Translations under genes and position numbers: made by a program
Notes under the pieces: generated by a model
Seen by the model: the letters and a program-made list of their open reading frames with translations, nothing else
Databases searched by the model: none
Told to the model about the DNA's origin: nothing
Source: SCTG01 sp036005325
Lineage (GTDB): Bacteria > Nitrospirota > Nitrospiria > Nitrospirales > NS-4
Assembly (NCBI GenBank): GCA_036005325.1
Contig: DASYQR010000014.1
Coordinates: 1 to 19,238, forward strand
Direction: 5' to 3'
Length of the DNA: 19,238 nucleotides
Shown here: positions 1 to 9,441 of the stretch, in pieces
How the letters are laid out: the number at the start of each line of letters is the position of its first letter
Position numbering within the stretch: the first letter of the stretch is position 1

Positions 1-212
1 CTCGGATCGAGGGCCGAGCGATTGTGGAAACGGAACCGGTCCCTGACCGGCCGACCGTGGTCGCGGTGCTGGGCGCGTTTGTCCGCAGCCTGTTGACGGG
101 GCACCCTGTTCCCGTCTCAGGGGAGGACGGATTGCGCGCGGTGGCGATGGCGGAGGCTTGCTATCGTGCGGCTCGCGAAGGGCGGCCCGTTCCCGTTTCC
201 GAGCTGACTTGA
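1..212 (+). CDS. Gfo/Idh/MocA-family oxidoreductase, C-terminal fragment (5' end outside window)
   Basis: The reading frame is open from the first base of the window and ends with TGA at 210-212, so only about 70 C-terminal residues are seen. A GTG at 24 could be read as a start, but the frame continues upstream and the protein is almost certainly longer. The visible end has the pattern F-V-R-x-L-L-T-G-x-P-x-P-V-S-G-E-D-G-L-R-A, followed by a helix and a short R-P-V-P tail. This is the usual ending of NAD(P)-dependent Gfo/Idh/MocA sugar or biliverdin-type dehydrogenases, in which the SGEDGLRA segment precedes the last helix. The nucleotide-binding domain lies outside the window, so substrate and pathway cannot be inferred. 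Confidence 0.7.
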   Translation, partial: RIEGRAIVETEPVPDRPTVVAVLGAFVRSLLTGHPVPVSGEDGLRAVAMAEACYRAAREGRPVPVSELT

Positions 213-238
213 CCCCTATTCAGAGCGGGTGATATAGA
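209..238 (+). promoter_or_regulatory. Probable sigma-70 promoter for the zinc-ribbon/gltA/fumC operon
   Basis: A TTGACC -35 box (209-214) overlaps the stop codon of the upstream gene. It is followed after 18 bases by TATAGA (233-238), with a TG dinucleotide at 230-231 that makes an extended -10. Transcription would begin near 245, about 38 bases before the ATG at 283. This is the only promoter-like match between the upstream gene and the next operon. Confidence 0.55.
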
Positions 239-282
239 TACTTCGCGTGGCGATTGTCCACGTCCAACGGTAGGGATTGGCT

Positions 283-663
283 ATGGCGGGTAAGGAAGAA
301 GGACCCTTTGCCCAAGCGAACAGCTTCGCGGTCGCGACTCCCCAGGCTCGAAACCTTCGCGACCTCCGCCATCGGCGTTACGGACAGCCGGTCTATGTCT
401 GCTCGGATCAAGTCCTATCACGCAAAGGGCAGGTGGGTACTTGGGAGAAGTTCAACGTCCGGCTGGCGCTCGTCAAGTTTCCGGATAACGTTTTTTTGGG
501 GTACGATCCGGTTGATCTGCTGCTGCCAACCCGCTTCGAAGAGGGCACGCCTGTGTTCGAAGTCCGCGCCTGCGAACTCTGCCAGGCGCCGCTTGCCTTG
601 ACGCAACAGGAGGTAGAAGAGAAAAAAGCACCAGCCCGCTGTGCCGCCTGCCAGGATTTCTGA
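283..663 (+). CDS. Small hypothetical protein with C-terminal zinc-ribbon cysteines
   Basis: I do not recognise this 126-residue protein. The ATG at 283 is chosen because AGGGA (272-276) lies 6 bases upstream; a TTG at 277 has no such site. The first ~30 residues look low-complexity and probably disordered. Residues 34-96 contain alternating hydrophobic segments (PVYVC, NVRLALVKF, DNVFLGYDPVDLLLP) suggesting a small beta domain. The C-terminus has C97-x2-C100 and C120-x2-C123, spaced as in a zinc ribbon. There is no signal peptide or membrane segment, so it is likely cytoplasmic. It is the first gene after the promoter at 209-238, and its TGA lies 16 bases before the citrate synthase ATG, so the two are probably co-transcribed. 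A regulatory or adaptor role for the TCA enzymes is possible but is only inference from position. Confidence 0.7.
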   Translation: MAGKEEGPFAQANSFAVATPQARNLRDLRHRRYGQPVYVCSDQVLSRKGQVGTWEKFNVRLALVKFPDNVFLGYDPVDLLLPTRFEEGTPVFEVRACELCQAPLALTQQEVEEKKAPARCAACQDF

Positions 664-679
664 GGGGGGACAAGAGCGC

Positions 680-1816
680 ATGCCGCATGATTTTATGCCG
701 GGATTGGCGGGGGTGCCCGCCGCCCGCTCCAGGATCAGTGATGTGGACGGCCAGGCCGGCGTCCTGGAATACCGCGGCATCCGCGTCGAAGAGCTCGTCG
801 CGAAAAGCACCTTCCTCGAAACCTCTTTTCTGCTTCTGTTCAACCGCTTGCCGACACGTCTCGAATTAGAACGGTTCACGGCCGACATCACGCGACACCG
901 GCGGGTCAAGTTCAAGATCATTGAGCTGATCAAGTGCCTGCCCGAGCAGGGGCATCCTATGGATGCACTCCAGGCGGCCGTGGCGGCCTTGGGCATGTTT
1001 TATCCCGGCCGCAACGTCCGTGACCAGGACAATAACTACTGGTCGGCTGTTCGGCTCATCGCCAAGATGCCCACTATCGTGGCCGCCTTCGCGCGCATCC
1101 GCCGCGGGGACGACTATGTGCCTCCCCGTGACGACCTGATGTTCAGCGAAAATTTCCTCTACATGCTGACCGAGCGAGTGCCCGATCGACTCGTCGCGGA
1201 CATTCTGGACGCCTGCCTAATCCTCCATGCCGAGCATACGATGAACGCGTCGACATTCTGCGGACTCATCACCGCCTCGACGCTCGCCGACCCGTATACC
1301 GTCGTAGCCTCGGCGATCGGCGCTCTCAAGGGACCGCTCCACGGAGGGGCCAATGAAGAAGTGGTCGCCATGCTCCGTGAGATCGGGACGATGGAACGCG
1401 TGCGCCCGTATCTTCAGGCCAAGTTGGACGCCAAGGAGCCGATCATGGGGTTCGGTCACCGGGTCTACAAGGTCAAGGACCCGCGTGCGGTGATCTTACA
1501 GCAACTCGCGCAGAGGTTCTTCGACCAGAGCGGCAAGTCCCTTCTCTATGAGCTGGCCGAGGAGGTCGAACGGGTCGGGCTGGAACTGTTGGGACACAAA
1601 AAAGTGTATCCCAATGTGGACTTCTATTCCGGAATCGTTTATGACCAGATGGGCATTTCCAGCGACACCTTCACCCCCGTCTTCGCGATGGCCAGAGTGG
1701 CGGGCTGGCTTGCCCATTGGCTGGAGCAGTTGAAAGAGAACAAGCTCTACCGGCCCGATCAGATCTACGAAGGTGAACACGGCCGCCAGTATCTGCCGCT
1801 GGACCAGCGGGGGTAA
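680..1816 (+). CDS. gltA: Citrate synthase
   Basis: This enzyme condenses oxaloacetate and acetyl-CoA to citrate. The 378-residue length from the ATG at 680 fits the short bacterial type I citrate synthases. A GAGGGGGG stretch at 662-669 supports this start; the frame opens upstream to 641, but those 13 residues overlap the preceding gene and are not family-like. The catalytic triad is visible as His221 in GPLHGGAN, His260 in MGFGHRVYK and Asp314 in NVDFYSG. The substrate-site segment HAEHTMNAST (183-192) is also present. The same fold serves 2-methylcitrate synthases, which cannot be excluded by eye, but no prp genes are nearby and fumarase follows. In an autotroph with a reductive TCA cycle this enzyme could serve oxidative flux or run reversibly; the sequence does not decide. 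Confidence 0.95.
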   Translation: MPHDFMPGLAGVPAARSRISDVDGQAGVLEYRGIRVEELVAKSTFLETSFLLLFNRLPTRLELERFTADITRHRRVKFKIIELIKCLPEQGHPMDALQAAVAALGMFYPGRNVRDQDNNYWSAVRLIAKMPTIVAAFARIRRGDDYVPPRDDLMFSENFLYMLTERVPDRLVADILDACLILHAEHTMNASTFCGLITASTLADPYTVVASAIGALKGPLHGGANEEVVAMLREIGTMERVRPYLQAKLDAKEPIMGFGHRVYKVKDPRAVILQQLAQRFFDQSGKSLLYELAEEVERVGLELLGHKKVYPNVDFYSGIVYDQMGISSDTFTPVFAMARVAGWLAHWLEQLKENKLYRPDQIYEGEHGRQYLPLDQRG

Positions 1817-1854
1817 GGCGCGGGCGCGGGCACTCCAACAACCAGGGAGGTGTT

Positions 1855-3366
1855 GTGAAGAAGAAGCAGAGGGCCAAACCGGCGCGAAAGCCGTTCAAGG
1901 GCAAGGTCATTTACCTGACGAGAAGGCCGCTGGGGAAAGCGTCTGGCGGGGCCACGCGACTCGAACACGATACGATGGGAGAACTGGCGGTCCCGGCGGA
2001 CGCCTATTACGGCGTGCAGACCGCGAGGGCCGTCGAGAACTTTCCGATCAGCCCGCTGCGGATGCCCCGTCCCATGATCCGGGCATTGGGCTTGATCAAG
2101 TGGGCGGCGGCGCGGATCAATACGGAACTGGGATCGCTGGATCCCAAGATCGCCAAGGCGATTCGCCAGGCGGCCCAGGAAGTGATCGATGGTCAGCTGG
2201 ACGAGCAGTTCCCCGTGGACATCTTTCAGACCGGATCAGGCACGTCGTCCAACATGAACGTCAACGAAGTGATTGCCAATCGGGCGGCCGAGTTGTTGGG
2301 CGGGGAGCGGGGTAGCAAGCTCGTGCACCCCAACGATCACGTGAACATGGGCCAGTCCAGCAACGACGTCGTCCCCACCGCCATCCATCTGGCCGCTTTG
2401 GAACAGATCGATCACGAGCTCATCCCCGCGCTGAAACGGCTCTACACGGCCCTCGCGGCCAAGGCCAAAGAGTTCGACCCCATCGTCAAGATCGGTCGAA
2501 CGCATTTGCAGGATGCGACCCCCATCCGGCTCGGCCAGGAGTTTTCGGGCTACGCGCGGCAGATCGAATTGAGCATCCAGCGGGTGGAGCGGGGACGTCC
2601 CTCGCTGGGCGAGTTGGCCTTGGGCGGGACGGCGGTGGGAACGGGCCTCAACACGCATCCTGAATTCGCGCAGCGCGTCATTGCGCTTCTGGCCCGTGAG
2701 ACGAAGTGTCCTCTTCGGGAAGCGCGGAACCATTTCGAGGCGCAAGCCGCCCAAGATGCCCTGGTGGAAGCCAGCGGCGCGCTCAAGACGGTCGCGGTCA
2801 GCCTCATGAAGATCGCCAACGACGTCCGGTGGCTGGGGTCAGGCCCGCGCTGCGGGCTGGGCGAGATCCTCCTGCCGGAAACCCAACCCGGTTCGTCCAT
2901 CATGCCGGGCAAGGTCAATCCCGTCATCGCCGAGTCCGTCATGATGGTCTCGGCACAAGTCATCGGGAACGACACGGCCGTGACCGTGGCGGGGCAAGCC
3001 GGCAATTTCGAGCTGCTGGTCATGCTGCCGGTCATGGCGCACAATCTTTTGCAATCCATCGTCCTGCTGGCGCGGGCTGCTGAGAACTTCGCCATTCGGT
3101 GCGTGGAAGGAATCGTTGCTGACCAGGAACGCTGCCGGGCCGGCATCGAACAGAGCCTGGCCATGTGCACGGCCCTGGCGCCCGAGATCGGCTATGAGGC
3201 GGCGGCCCAGATCGCCAAGGAAGCCTACAAGACCGGCAAGACTGTTCGCGAAGTGGCGCTGCAGAAGAAAATCCTGCCGGAATCCCGCCTTGATCACCTC
3301 TTGGATCCCTGGCGCATGACCGAGCCGGGCCTGACCGGCGGCAACCCCGGTGGCGCCGGCGGCTAG
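1855..3366 (+). CDS. fumC: Class II fumarate hydratase with basic N-terminal extension
   Basis: This enzyme interconverts fumarate and malate without an iron-sulfur cluster. From the GTG at 1855 it is 503 residues. The fumarase/aspartase core starts near residue 34. Signature segments are GSGTSSNMN (127-135), GRTHLQDATP (214-223) with the catalytic-site His217, GLNTHPE, MKIANDVRWLGSGPRCG, and the mobile serine loop GSSIMPGKVNP (346-356). The segments match fumarases more closely than aspartases. AGGGAGG (1844-1850) just before the GTG supports this start; the next ATG (1975) has no ribosome site and would remove conserved residues. The first ~30 residues are unusual: about 12 Lys/Arg and no acidic residue. 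The gene follows gltA by 38 bases and is probably in the same operon. Confidence 0.94.
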   Translation: MKKKQRAKPARKPFKGKVIYLTRRPLGKASGGATRLEHDTMGELAVPADAYYGVQTARAVENFPISPLRMPRPMIRALGLIKWAAARINTELGSLDPKIAKAIRQAAQEVIDGQLDEQFPVDIFQTGSGTSSNMNVNEVIANRAAELLGGERGSKLVHPNDHVNMGQSSNDVVPTAIHLAALEQIDHELIPALKRLYTALAAKAKEFDPIVKIGRTHLQDATPIRLGQEFSGYARQIELSIQRVERGRPSLGELALGGTAVGTGLNTHPEFAQRVIALLARETKCPLREARNHFEAQAAQDALVEASGALKTVAVSLMKIANDVRWLGSGPRCGLGEILLPETQPGSSIMPGKVNPVIAESVMMVSAQVIGNDTAVTVAGQAGNFELLVMLPVMAHNLLQSIVLLARAAENFAIRCVEGIVADQERCRAGIEQSLAMCTALAPEIGYEAAAQIAKEAYKTGKTVREVALQKKILPESRLDHLLDPWRMTEPGLTGGNPGGAGG

Positions 3367-3370
3367 ATTT

Positions 3371-3400
3371 TTGACAACTTGCAAGAAGTTATGCTAGCGT
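3371..3400 (+). promoter_or_regulatory. Probable sigma-70 promoter upstream of the ferredoxin/NADP reductase gene
   Basis: A perfect TTGACA (3371-3376) is followed by an 18-base spacer and TAGCGT (3395-3400), with TG at 3392-3393 forming an extended -10. The -10 itself is weak (3 of 6). A start near 3407 would leave a leader of about 50 bases before the ATG at 3458. Confidence 0.5.
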
Positions 3401-3457
3401 GAGCGCTTATTTTTGCCTAAGGAATAGGATGGGCGCGCAGGAGCGAAAACATTTCCT

Positions 3458-4831
3458 ATGAGTGCCAAACACTTGGTGATTGTCGTCGGGGCCGGTCCCG
3501 CCGGCCTGGCTGTCGCCAACATCATGTCCAAGCAAGGGCACGAGGTGGTGGTGCTCAACCGAGATATCAAGTTCGGAGGACTCGCCGAGTATGGCATTTT
3601 TCCCAACAAACACAAGCTGCGCGGTGGGCTTCGCAAAGGTTACTGGGAGATTCTGACTCGTCCCAACGTCCATTACTTCGGTAACCTGACAGTCGGACTT
3701 GGCGCACATGTGACCGTCGCGGAATTGCGCGCGTTGGGGCCCAGCGCCCTGGTCTTTTCGACGGGAGCCCAAGGCACCAAGACCATTGGTGTGGAGGGAG
3801 ACACGGCTACAGGGGTCTATCACGCGAAAGACTGCGTGTACCACTATAACCTGCTGCCGAGATTCAGCACCCGGCCGTTCGAGATGGGGCAGCGGGTGGC
3901 GGTGATCGGCATCGGAGATGTGATGGTGGACATCGCGCACTGGCTCGCGCGTCGTCGGCGCGTGGCGGAAGTTCACGTGATCGTCAGACGCGGACCGGCG
4001 GAACGCAAGTACAATCCCAAGGAGATCCGCGCCGTATGCGCGCTCATCGATCAAAACTCACTTGACAAGGAAATAGCTCGTATCGGAGCCCGCATGGAGG
4101 CGGTGGGACAGACTCCGGAAAAAGTGTTGTCCGAGATGCGGAGCGAGTTCACGAAGTGCGAGCCTCCGGAGAGCCAGACCCGGATGTACTTCCATTTCCT
4201 GTCTTCGCCAAAACGGATTCGCACCGACGCGCAGAACCGGGTTACCGGTTTGGAGTTGGAGGATACCAAGCTGGAGGCCAAAGGCGCGGATACGGCCGCG
4301 GTCGGACTGAAGACGTATTATTCCCTTCCGTGCGACAGCGTCGTCTTCGCCGTGGGGGACCGTGTGGATGAAGAGGTGGGGCTTCCGTATAAGAACGGAG
4401 TCTTCGTGACGAACCCCCATCGCACTTCGAATGACCCCGATGACAGTCTCTTCCAGGCCTATGATGAGGCGGCCGGTGTGGCCATTCCCAGAATCTTTCT
4501 CTGCGGGTGGGCGCGCAAGGCCAGTGAGGGGCTAGTCGGGGTGGCTAAGCGTGATGGTGAATGGTGCAGCGAGGTCGTCACCCGCTATCTGGTGGACAAA
4601 CAGCCTCCGACTGCGGCTGAGCTTTCACAGAAGCTCCGACAGATGGAAACCCTCCTAAAGGAACGGCAGCCGGACGTGGTTCAGGCCGACGACCTCGTGG
4701 TCTTGAGTCAGATGGAGCAGCAGGAAGGACAGCGCCGCGATATTGAGGAGTTTAAATTTCCGACTAACGAGGAGATGCTGACGGCGATCCGCAAGAACAA
4801 ATCCTGCGCGAAGGTGCCGGCTTCCCGCTAA
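3458..4831 (+). CDS. Adrenodoxin reductase-like (FprA-type) ferredoxin/NADP oxidoreductase
   Basis: This 457-residue FAD enzyme probably moves electrons between NADPH and a ferredoxin-like partner. The N-terminal Rossmann motif GAGPAG (11-16) binds FAD and is followed by the FGGLAEYGIFPNK segment typical of the glutamate synthase small-subunit/adrenodoxin reductase superfamily. The NADP domain has an altered glycine motif, GIGDVMVD (151-158), where FprA proteins usually have GNGNVALD. RRGP (177-180) follows. GWARKASEGLVG (350-361) corresponds to the GWIKRGPxGVIG signature of adrenodoxin reductases. There is no N-terminal cysteine-rich FeS domain, which argues against a glutamate synthase subunit. 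AGGAG lies about 14 bases before the ATG, a long spacing. It ends convergently with nadK, sharing 4 bases. The electron carrier partner is not in the window. Confidence 0.8.
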   Translation: MSAKHLVIVVGAGPAGLAVANIMSKQGHEVVVLNRDIKFGGLAEYGIFPNKHKLRGGLRKGYWEILTRPNVHYFGNLTVGLGAHVTVAELRALGPSALVFSTGAQGTKTIGVEGDTATGVYHAKDCVYHYNLLPRFSTRPFEMGQRVAVIGIGDVMVDIAHWLARRRRVAEVHVIVRRGPAERKYNPKEIRAVCALIDQNSLDKEIARIGARMEAVGQTPEKVLSEMRSEFTKCEPPESQTRMYFHFLSSPKRIRTDAQNRVTGLELEDTKLEAKGADTAAVGLKTYYSLPCDSVVFAVGDRVDEEVGLPYKNGVFVTNPHRTSNDPDDSLFQAYDEAAGVAIPRIFLCGWARKASEGLVGVAKRDGEWCSEVVTRYLVDKQPPTAAELSQKLRQMETLLKERQPDVVQADDLVVLSQMEQQEGQRRDIEEFKFPTNEEMLTAIRKNKSCAKVPASR

Positions 4832-5682
4832 CTCTCTCCCCACTTCAGCTTCATCCGCAGCATATCGTAGTACGACCGGTCTGGAAATCGAATCAGGCGG
4901 GTCTTGTTCTCTGATGCCCTGATCTCCACTTTGTCTCCTTGGTGAAGCGCGATACCGGTCTGTCCATCGAAGGAGACCGTCGCCCCTGCATTTTTGCTGA
5001 CCAGGACGACTTCGACCAGGGCCTCTTGGGGAATCACGATCGGTCGGTTGGTCAGAGTGTGTGGGCTGATAGGGCTGATGATCAGCGCGTGGACCGATGG
5101 ATTAAGGATCGGTCCGCCCGCCGCCATCGAATAGGCTGTGGAACCTGTCGGAGTCGCGATGATCAGTCCATCGCCACGCAGGCCTGTCACGAACTGACCG
5201 TTGATGGAGATCTCCAGCTGGACCATGCGCGGCAGGGTTCCTTTGCTGACCACCACGTCGTTGAGGGCCGCAGCGGCGGCGATTTGCGTGCTCTGCCGTA
5301 CGATCCGGGCGCGCAACATGAGGCGCTCCTCCTCCGTAAACGCCTGGGCAAAGACCTGCTCCAAGGCTGTGAAAGCCTCATCGCGGGTCACTGCGGTGAG
5401 GAACCCCAGGCCCCCGGCATTGATTCCGAGGATCGGGACGGGTCGGTCTTCCACCAAACGGGCGGCCGCCAGCATGGTGCCGTCTCCGCCCAACACCACC
5501 AGCATGTCGGCGAGCGTGGCGAGGTCCTTCTGCGGGTAGGAGCTTGTCTCGCCGACGAGCCCAGCGGTGGGGAGATCGAGCATCGGCTCCTTGCCGCGGC
5601 TGCGTAGCCAGGAGAGGAGTTCGCGCAGGATGGCCTGGGCATCGGACGATTCCGATTTGACAATGATCCCGATGCGTTTCAT
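4828..5682 (-). CDS. nadK: NAD kinase (ATP-NAD kinase), probably leaderless
   Basis: This enzyme phosphorylates NAD to NADP. The diagnostic GGDGT (65-69, with Asp67), GINAGGLGFL (86-95), LNDVVV and the glycine-rich RGDGLIIATPTGSTAY segment are all present. The 284-residue length is normal. Two in-frame ATGs exist, at 5691 and 5682. I chose 5682 (protein MKRIGIIVK...) because the -10 box of the best promoter overlaps the 5691 ATG, which could therefore not be transcribed. NAD kinases also usually begin M-K-x-I-G. It is the only gene on the - strand here, divergent from clpC and convergent with the NADP-dependent reductase. Its TAG (4830-4828) overlaps that gene's TAA, so no room remains for a terminator between them. 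Confidence 0.95.
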   Translation of the reverse strand: MKRIGIIVKSESSDAQAILRELLSWLRSRGKEPMLDLPTAGLVGETSSYPQKDLATLADMLVVLGGDGTMLAAARLVEDRPVPILGINAGGLGFLTAVTRDEAFTALEQVFAQAFTEEERLMLRARIVRQSTQIAAAAALNDVVVSKGTLPRMVQLEISINGQFVTGLRGDGLIIATPTGSTAYSMAAGGPILNPSVHALIISPISPHTLTNRPIVIPQEALVEVVLVSKNAGATVSFDGQTGIALHQGDKVEIRASENKTRLIRFPDRSYYDMLRMKLKWGES

Positions 5683-5689
5683 CAGCTCC

Positions 5690-5719
5690 ATTCTAGAGAT
5701 GCGGGGTTGGCGTTGTCAA
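5690..5719 (-). promoter_or_regulatory. nadK promoter whose -10 box overlaps an ATG
   Basis: On the - strand, TTGACA (5719-5714) is followed by an 18-base spacer and TAGAAT (5695-5690). The predicted transcription start, about 7 bases past the -10, falls at 5684-5682, which is at the ATG used for nadK. This would give a leaderless message. Confidence 0.65.
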
Positions 5720-5800
5720 TGAAGTTGAGGCATGGATGGAACCTAAGTAGTTCATAGAGGTGGCGGAATGTCCGTTCGGTACAGAGCAAAGCACAAGCTC

Positions 5801-5829
5801 TTGACACTTTGAGGATCAGCGGGTAGAAT
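5801..5829 (+). promoter_or_regulatory. clpC promoter, near-consensus sigma-70
   Basis: TTGACA (5801-5806), a 17-base spacer and TAGAAT (5824-5829) match the housekeeping consensus at 11 of 12 positions. The start would be near 5836, leaving a leader of about 69 bases. I see no CIRCE repeat or CtsR-type direct repeat around it, so heat control by HrcA or CtsR is not supported. Confidence 0.75.
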
Positions 5830-5859
5830 GAAGCCACGAACGGACCTGAAACTGCTGTC

Positions 5860-5869
5860 GTGACGTCAC
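5860..5869. repeat. 10-base perfect palindrome in the clpC leader
   Basis: GTGACGTCAC reads the same on both strands and lies about 25 bases downstream of the predicted clpC transcription start. It could be an operator half-site pair, but ten bases can arise by chance. Confidence 0.3.
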
Positions 5870-5904
5870 TCCTGAAGGACAGCCGATAGCTGGGAGGAGG
5901 CTGA

Positions 5905-8331
<2,427 letters not shown>

Positions 8332-8384
8332 CCGGCTGGTCCGCGTGCCCGGTTCGATCTCTCAACCTGCCAGTCTGTCGTTTC

Positions 8385-8400
8385 GGTCACACGTGTGACC
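8385..8400. repeat. 16-base perfect palindrome between clpC and tsaD, possible operator
   Basis: GGTCACACGTGTGACC is a perfect inverted repeat, 36 bases before the tsaD GTG. The half-site GTGTGACC also occurs at 8326-8333, across the clpC stop codon, so the central arm could pair with either copy in RNA. There is no T-run after it, so it does not look like an intrinsic terminator. No clear -35/-10 pair is visible in this 105-base gap. Confidence 0.5.
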
Positions 8401-8436
8401 ACACTCTTCAACCCGCATTTGTGGTAGGCACGCTGC

Positions 8437-9441
8437 GTGATCCTCGGCATTGAAACGTCCTGCGATGAAACCGCGGCGGCTGTGGCGGCGTCGGATGCCA
8501 CGGTGCTGGCCGAGGTGGTACGGTCGCAGGTCGAGACCCATGCCCGTTTCGGCGGCGTGGTGCCTGAACTGGCTGGTCGCCGTCACATTGAATCCATCGA
8601 TCTGGTCGTTCAGGAAGCCCTCGCGCATGCCGGCATCGGCGTGCGCGATCTCCGCGCGGTCGCGGTGACCGGCGGCCCCGGACTCATCGGCGCATTGCTG
8701 GTCGGCGTGGCCTACGGGAAAGCGCTGGCCTATACGTTGAGGGTACCGTTGATTCCCGTCAATCATCTGGAAGGCCATCTCAGCGTGGCGTGCTTTGTCC
8801 CCACGCGGGTGACCCCTCCTTTCGTGGCCCTGATCGCTTCGGGCGGGCACACCAACCTCTATCACGTCAAAGGGTGGCGAGAGACGGAGTTGTTGGGCCG
8901 GACCCTGGACGATGCGGCCGGTGAGGCCTTCGACAAGGCCGCCAAGATGCTGGGGTTGGGGTATCCCGGTGGCCCCGCGATTGACCGGTTAGCGCGAGAT
9001 GGCAAGCCGGAACGCGCGCCGTTCCCGCGTCCTTACCCGACGTGCGACGATCTCAACTTCAGTTTCAGCGGCATCAAGACGGCCTTGTTGTATTATTTAA
9101 GAGATCGGGAGGCGGCGGGTCATTCCTGGCATGTGCCGGATGTGGCGGCCGGGTTTCAGCAAGCCATCGTGGAAGTTCTGGTTGAGAAAACGCTGGCCGC
9201 CGCGCAACGGTCTGGCGTGCGCGACGTGGTGGTAACCGGCGGCGTAGCCGCCAATTCGCGGCTGCGTGCTCTGTTCGAGGCACGCGGCAGGGAAACGGGG
9301 ATTGCCGTTCACGTCCCGCCGCTTCGCTATTGCACGGATAACGGTGCCATGATCGCCGCGGCCGGAGCCCGGCTTTTTCAGGAAGGACGCGTGGCAACGC
9401 TGGAATTTGAACCCCAAGCTGATTGGGCCATAGGAGTGTAA
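8437..9441 (+). CDS. tsaD: tRNA N6-adenosine threonylcarbamoyltransferase TsaD
   Basis: TsaD transfers the threonylcarbamoyl group to A37 of tRNAs reading ANN codons, in a complex with TsaB and TsaE. At 334 residues it has normal length. The start MILGIETSCDET is the family signature. The GTG at 8437 is the only possible start near it, because an in-frame TAG sits four codons upstream at 8425. The metal-binding N-H-L-E-G-H motif has His110 and His114. The ASHK-type segments GGHTNLY, DDAAGEAFDKAAKMLGLGYPGG, FSFSGIKT and VTGGVAANSRLR are intact, and DNGAMIA near the C-terminus completes the site. The ribosome site is weak (TAGG, 8425-8428). The gene overlaps the hflX reading frame by 19 bases if hflX starts at its TTG. 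tsaB and tsaE are not in the window. Confidence 0.95.
   Translation: MILGIETSCDETAAAVAASDATVLAEVVRSQVETHARFGGVVPELAGRRHIESIDLVVQEALAHAGIGVRDLRAVAVTGGPGLIGALLVGVAYGKALAYTLRVPLIPVNHLEGHLSVACFVPTRVTPPFVALIASGGHTNLYHVKGWRETELLGRTLDDAAGEAFDKAAKMLGLGYPGGPAIDRLARDGKPERAPFPRPYPTCDDLNFSFSGIKTALLYYLRDREAAGHSWHVPDVAAGFQQAIVEVLVEKTLAAAQRSGVRDVVVTGGVAANSRLRALFEARGRETGIAVHVPPLRYCTDNGAMIAAAGARLFQEGRVATLEFEPQADWAIGV

Noticed and set aside
3324..3372. GC-rich hairpin (CCGGCG / CGCCGG) at the end of fumC followed by a short T-run, as an intrinsic terminator
   Set aside because: The T-run starts about eight bases after the stem, and the stem is only six pairs with a 13-base loop in GC-rich coding DNA. The T-run also overlaps the -35 box of the next promoter.
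5720..5904. CIRCE (HrcA) or CtsR operator upstream of clpC
   Set aside because: No TTAGCACTC-N9-GAGTGCTAA or GGTCAAA direct repeats are present. Only a housekeeping promoter and a 10-base palindrome are seen.
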